Source: Atkinsonella hypoxylon (taxonomy: Eukaryota > Ascomycota > Sordariomycetes > Hypocreales > Clavicipitaceae). Taken from it: a DNA stretch of 35,255 nt. The notes under the pieces are model-generated. The model saw nothing but the letters and a program-made list of their open reading frames with translations. It ran no database searches and was not told the DNA's origin. The position numbers and the translations under genes are program-made. The DNA is taken from contig JFHB01000273.1 of NCBI GenBank assembly GCA_000729835.1, positions 1 through 35,255 on the forward strand. The letters run 5' to 3'. Below, one piece after another: positions 32,971-35,255 of this stretch. Numbering within the stretch: the stretch's first letter is position 1; each line of letters begins with the position of its first letter.

Positions 32971-35255
32971 CTTTAGTAAAGAACCTTTTCTATTATATAA
33001 GGAATTCTAAATGTAGCTTAGTTAATCTACTGTAGAAACATTAGATTTAATAGGTATAAATTTGCTTAATTTCCTAATAGTTCTTTATACTAAACTCTTC
33101 TATTATAATTAGCAGTAGTAGTTACTTTTTTTAGTTAAAAGGGTCTTTACTCTATCTTAGCTTCTAAAGGTAAGCTACTAATACTACTAAGTATATATAT
33201 AAATCTAATAGGAAATCTAAGTAAAATAATAATAGATTTACTTTTATAAGAATCTTATATAGCTCTATTTATTAATAAAACTATTTCTTTTTTAGCTTTT
33301 CTAGAAGTATATATCCTTAGTATAATTATAGGTAGACTATATTCTTTACTTTAATGTTAATAAGCTTATATTAAGCGTTATATTTAATCTTACTTAAGGC
33401 ATTTACTATACTAATAGCTGTTTCTATCTCTTATTAGTATAGCTTCTAAAGTATAGCTATATTACTTATATCTATTCTATTGCTAAAAACGTTATTTAAT
33501 TAGATTAAATTAATAACAGTAGCTAGCTAGAAACTATATATAAGTTTATTAAAGGAAATCCCTATACTAGCTACTACTATATTATTAAGTTAGTGCTATA
33601 GTGCTAAAAGTATTATAGTCTATAGTATATCTAGGTTTATAACTATATAGTATTAAACAGTAATAATAACTATTTAATTCTTTTATTTAGCTATTCTATT
33701 TATCTATAGGTAGTAAGCTATAGCTATAAGTAATTTACTTCTAATTTAAGTAAATATACTTCTCTAAATATTAAAAATAAACTTTAGATCTTAGTTACTT
33801 ATAATCTATTTAGAAAGGCTTTAGTCTAATAAATATAGTATTTATAAGAGTAGTTCTATCTAAATTTCTACTATATATATTATATACTTAAATATAAGGA
33901 TTATTTACTTACTAAATAAGCAATTTACTAAATATAGTAAGTTATAGAAGCTATATTTATTCTTTTACTATAGAGTATTTATTAAGCTAACTTTAGATAT
34001 ATTAGTAATAAAATTAAGTAAAATTATATAGAAAGGCATTAGAATTAACTCTAATAACCTTAATTTCTTTAGTAGCTTACTATAGTTAATTACATTTTCT
34101 TTATAGATATAGCAGTAAGTAATATAGGTTTAAATCTACTTATATATCTATAGAAAGTAAACTACCTATAATTCTACTACTATTCTATAGGCACTAAAAT
34201 AGTTTTAATTATTATAGACTATTTTAAGAATAAATTCTACAACCTTTATAGGTATATATAGTTAAAATAGGCCTTTTCTATTATAATAGTATAAAAGTCT
34301 ATTATTTTATAGAGTTTATCTATATAGTAGAATTCTTAGTCTTTATTATTAATTTTGCTAACTCTATTTTTCACAAAAGTCCTTAATACTTTCTATAATT
34401 CTATTAAGCTTTAGATTAAAACTATAGCTTTAAATAATTTCCTTTTTTAAACCTTTATTTAATACTACTATAGTGCTATATTCTTTAGTAAAAAATATAC
34501 TTTTATATTAAGCTTATTAAATTTATTATTATAAGCTTTCTTTTAGTATAAAACTATAACTAATAACTTAAAGAGTATATTTAGCACTATATTTAGTACT
34601 TCTAGTATATAGAAGACTCTTAGGTTAAATTGCAATAAATAATTAGCTACTTTAGCTAATTTTAGGTTAGCTTTATCTAGATCTATTGTAGTAAATAAGG
34701 TATATTTAATAATTCCCTTTACTAATAAGTAGTTTATAATAATATTAATAGTATAGTAGTTAGATTAAACTATTTTCTATAGCTTTTAAACACTCTATAT
34801 AATTATAGCTACCTCTACCTTAGTTAATCTATAATGTTTCTTTAGGTTAAAAGTATATTTTAAGAGAAAAAGAATTAGTTAAAGCTAGTTATTTTTAATA
34901 TCTTTACTAAGTATACTATAACTATTTTATTTACCTATAAGCTAGAAAATAAAGAGCCTAAATTCTTCCTTATAAGCGTTAACTTTAAAGAATAAATACT
35001 TATTAGAGTTATAGTACTATAAAACAGTGTTTTTATTAAGGTATACCTTTACCTCTTAGAATACTTTTTTTTCCTTAGGTTTTAGTAAAAATATTACTTT
35101 TTAAGCTTTCTTTTAGTATATTAGTTTTTAGTAAACTATTAGCTAAGGTTTTCTTATAAAGCTCTTATAGTAAAGTAGTCTTTTATTTCTATAGTAAGTA
35201 AATTTATATATTAAACTATAGAATACTTTTCTATAAAAAGCTAGCATATATTAAT
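32971..35255 (-). pseudogene. pol: Ty3/gypsy pol remnant: RT end, RNase H, integrase region
   Basis: Read on the minus strand from the window edge, about 34960-35200 has a KVYLNKNTVLQYYNSNKYLFFKV-like RT/RNase H junction. The stretch 34560-34840 gives LTKVEVA, then DLDKANLKLAKVANYLLQFNLRV and a NIVLNILFKL end. This matches the common fungal gypsy RNase H pattern (T.VEVAG, then TDKLNLRL.RAS.YL..F.L.V, then N.VPDALSRL). Downstream to about 33600 integrase is expected but only vaguely visible. The family differs from the left-hand gypsy element, whose RNase H reads otherwise. The 5' part lies beyond the window. LTR D interrupts this element at the ATTAT site. It is heavily mutated and inactive. 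Confidence 0.65.

Noticed and set aside
1..35255. Mitochondrial or bacterial origin because of the extreme AT content
   Set aside because: Nuclear LTR retrotransposons with target duplications, the copia and gypsy gene orders and the CpA-specific mutation pattern point to a fungal nuclear genome.
1..35255. CRISPR arrays, rRNA or tRNA genes
   Set aside because: No regularly spaced repeats and no rRNA or full tRNA-like sequence were seen. The tRNA-like words at 22365 and 27320 are primer-binding sites.

Overview
This window is a retrotransposon graveyard from a filamentous ascomycete genome (Pezizomycotina; a dothideomycete-like AT-rich compartment would fit, but I cannot name the species). 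I see no intact gene. Most of the sequence is extremely AT-rich and starved of CpA/TpG, with TpA, TAA and TAG in their place. This is the expected signature of repeat-induced point mutation (RIP). Every coding region I recognise belongs to an LTR retrotransposon, and in each of them the stops fall mostly where CAA, CAG or TGG would be.

Layout. (1) 1-~5650, plus strand: a heavily decayed Ty3/gypsy element, entered inside gag, with zinc knuckle, protease, reverse transcriptase, RNase H, integrase and a post-integrase tail. (2) ~5650-7030: no recognisable gene. (3) 7031-~9340, plus: a decayed possible coding frame of unknown family. (4) 9640-9749: a short stretch that escaped CpA loss. (5) 9750-12061, plus: a 5'-truncated Ty1/copia element (A) with its 3' LTR. 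(6) 12062-12378: a spacer whose right part is CpA-rich and full of short hairpins. (7) 12379-28033, minus: copia element B, split between integrase and reverse transcriptase by a complete second copy, element C (15237-23074), with a GATAC target duplication. B and C both have two LTRs of about 690 bp, a polypurine tract, a tRNA-Met-like primer site and a gag-pro-int-RT-RNaseH polyprotein. (8) 28034-35255, minus: very decayed Ty3/gypsy material with an RNase H motif block near 34.6-34.9 kb, interrupted by a solo copia LTR (D, 32254-32965) with an ATTAT duplication.

How it fits together. The recognisable elements left of about 12.06 kb lie on plus and all those right of 12.38 kb lie on minus. 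Copies A and B therefore meet tail to tail as a roughly 2.3 kb inverted repeat around a 317-bp spacer. The gypsy layers look oldest. The copia family came later: C landed in B and D landed in the right-hand gypsy DNA. RIP then hit all of them, changing catalytic Asp codons to Asn and the polyprotein start from ATG to ATA. Nothing here should be autonomously active. The best leads are the half-tRNA-type primer site, the unmutated hairpin-rich spacer, repeated loss of the same catalytic Asp in three copies, and the unidentified 7.0-9.3 kb frame.
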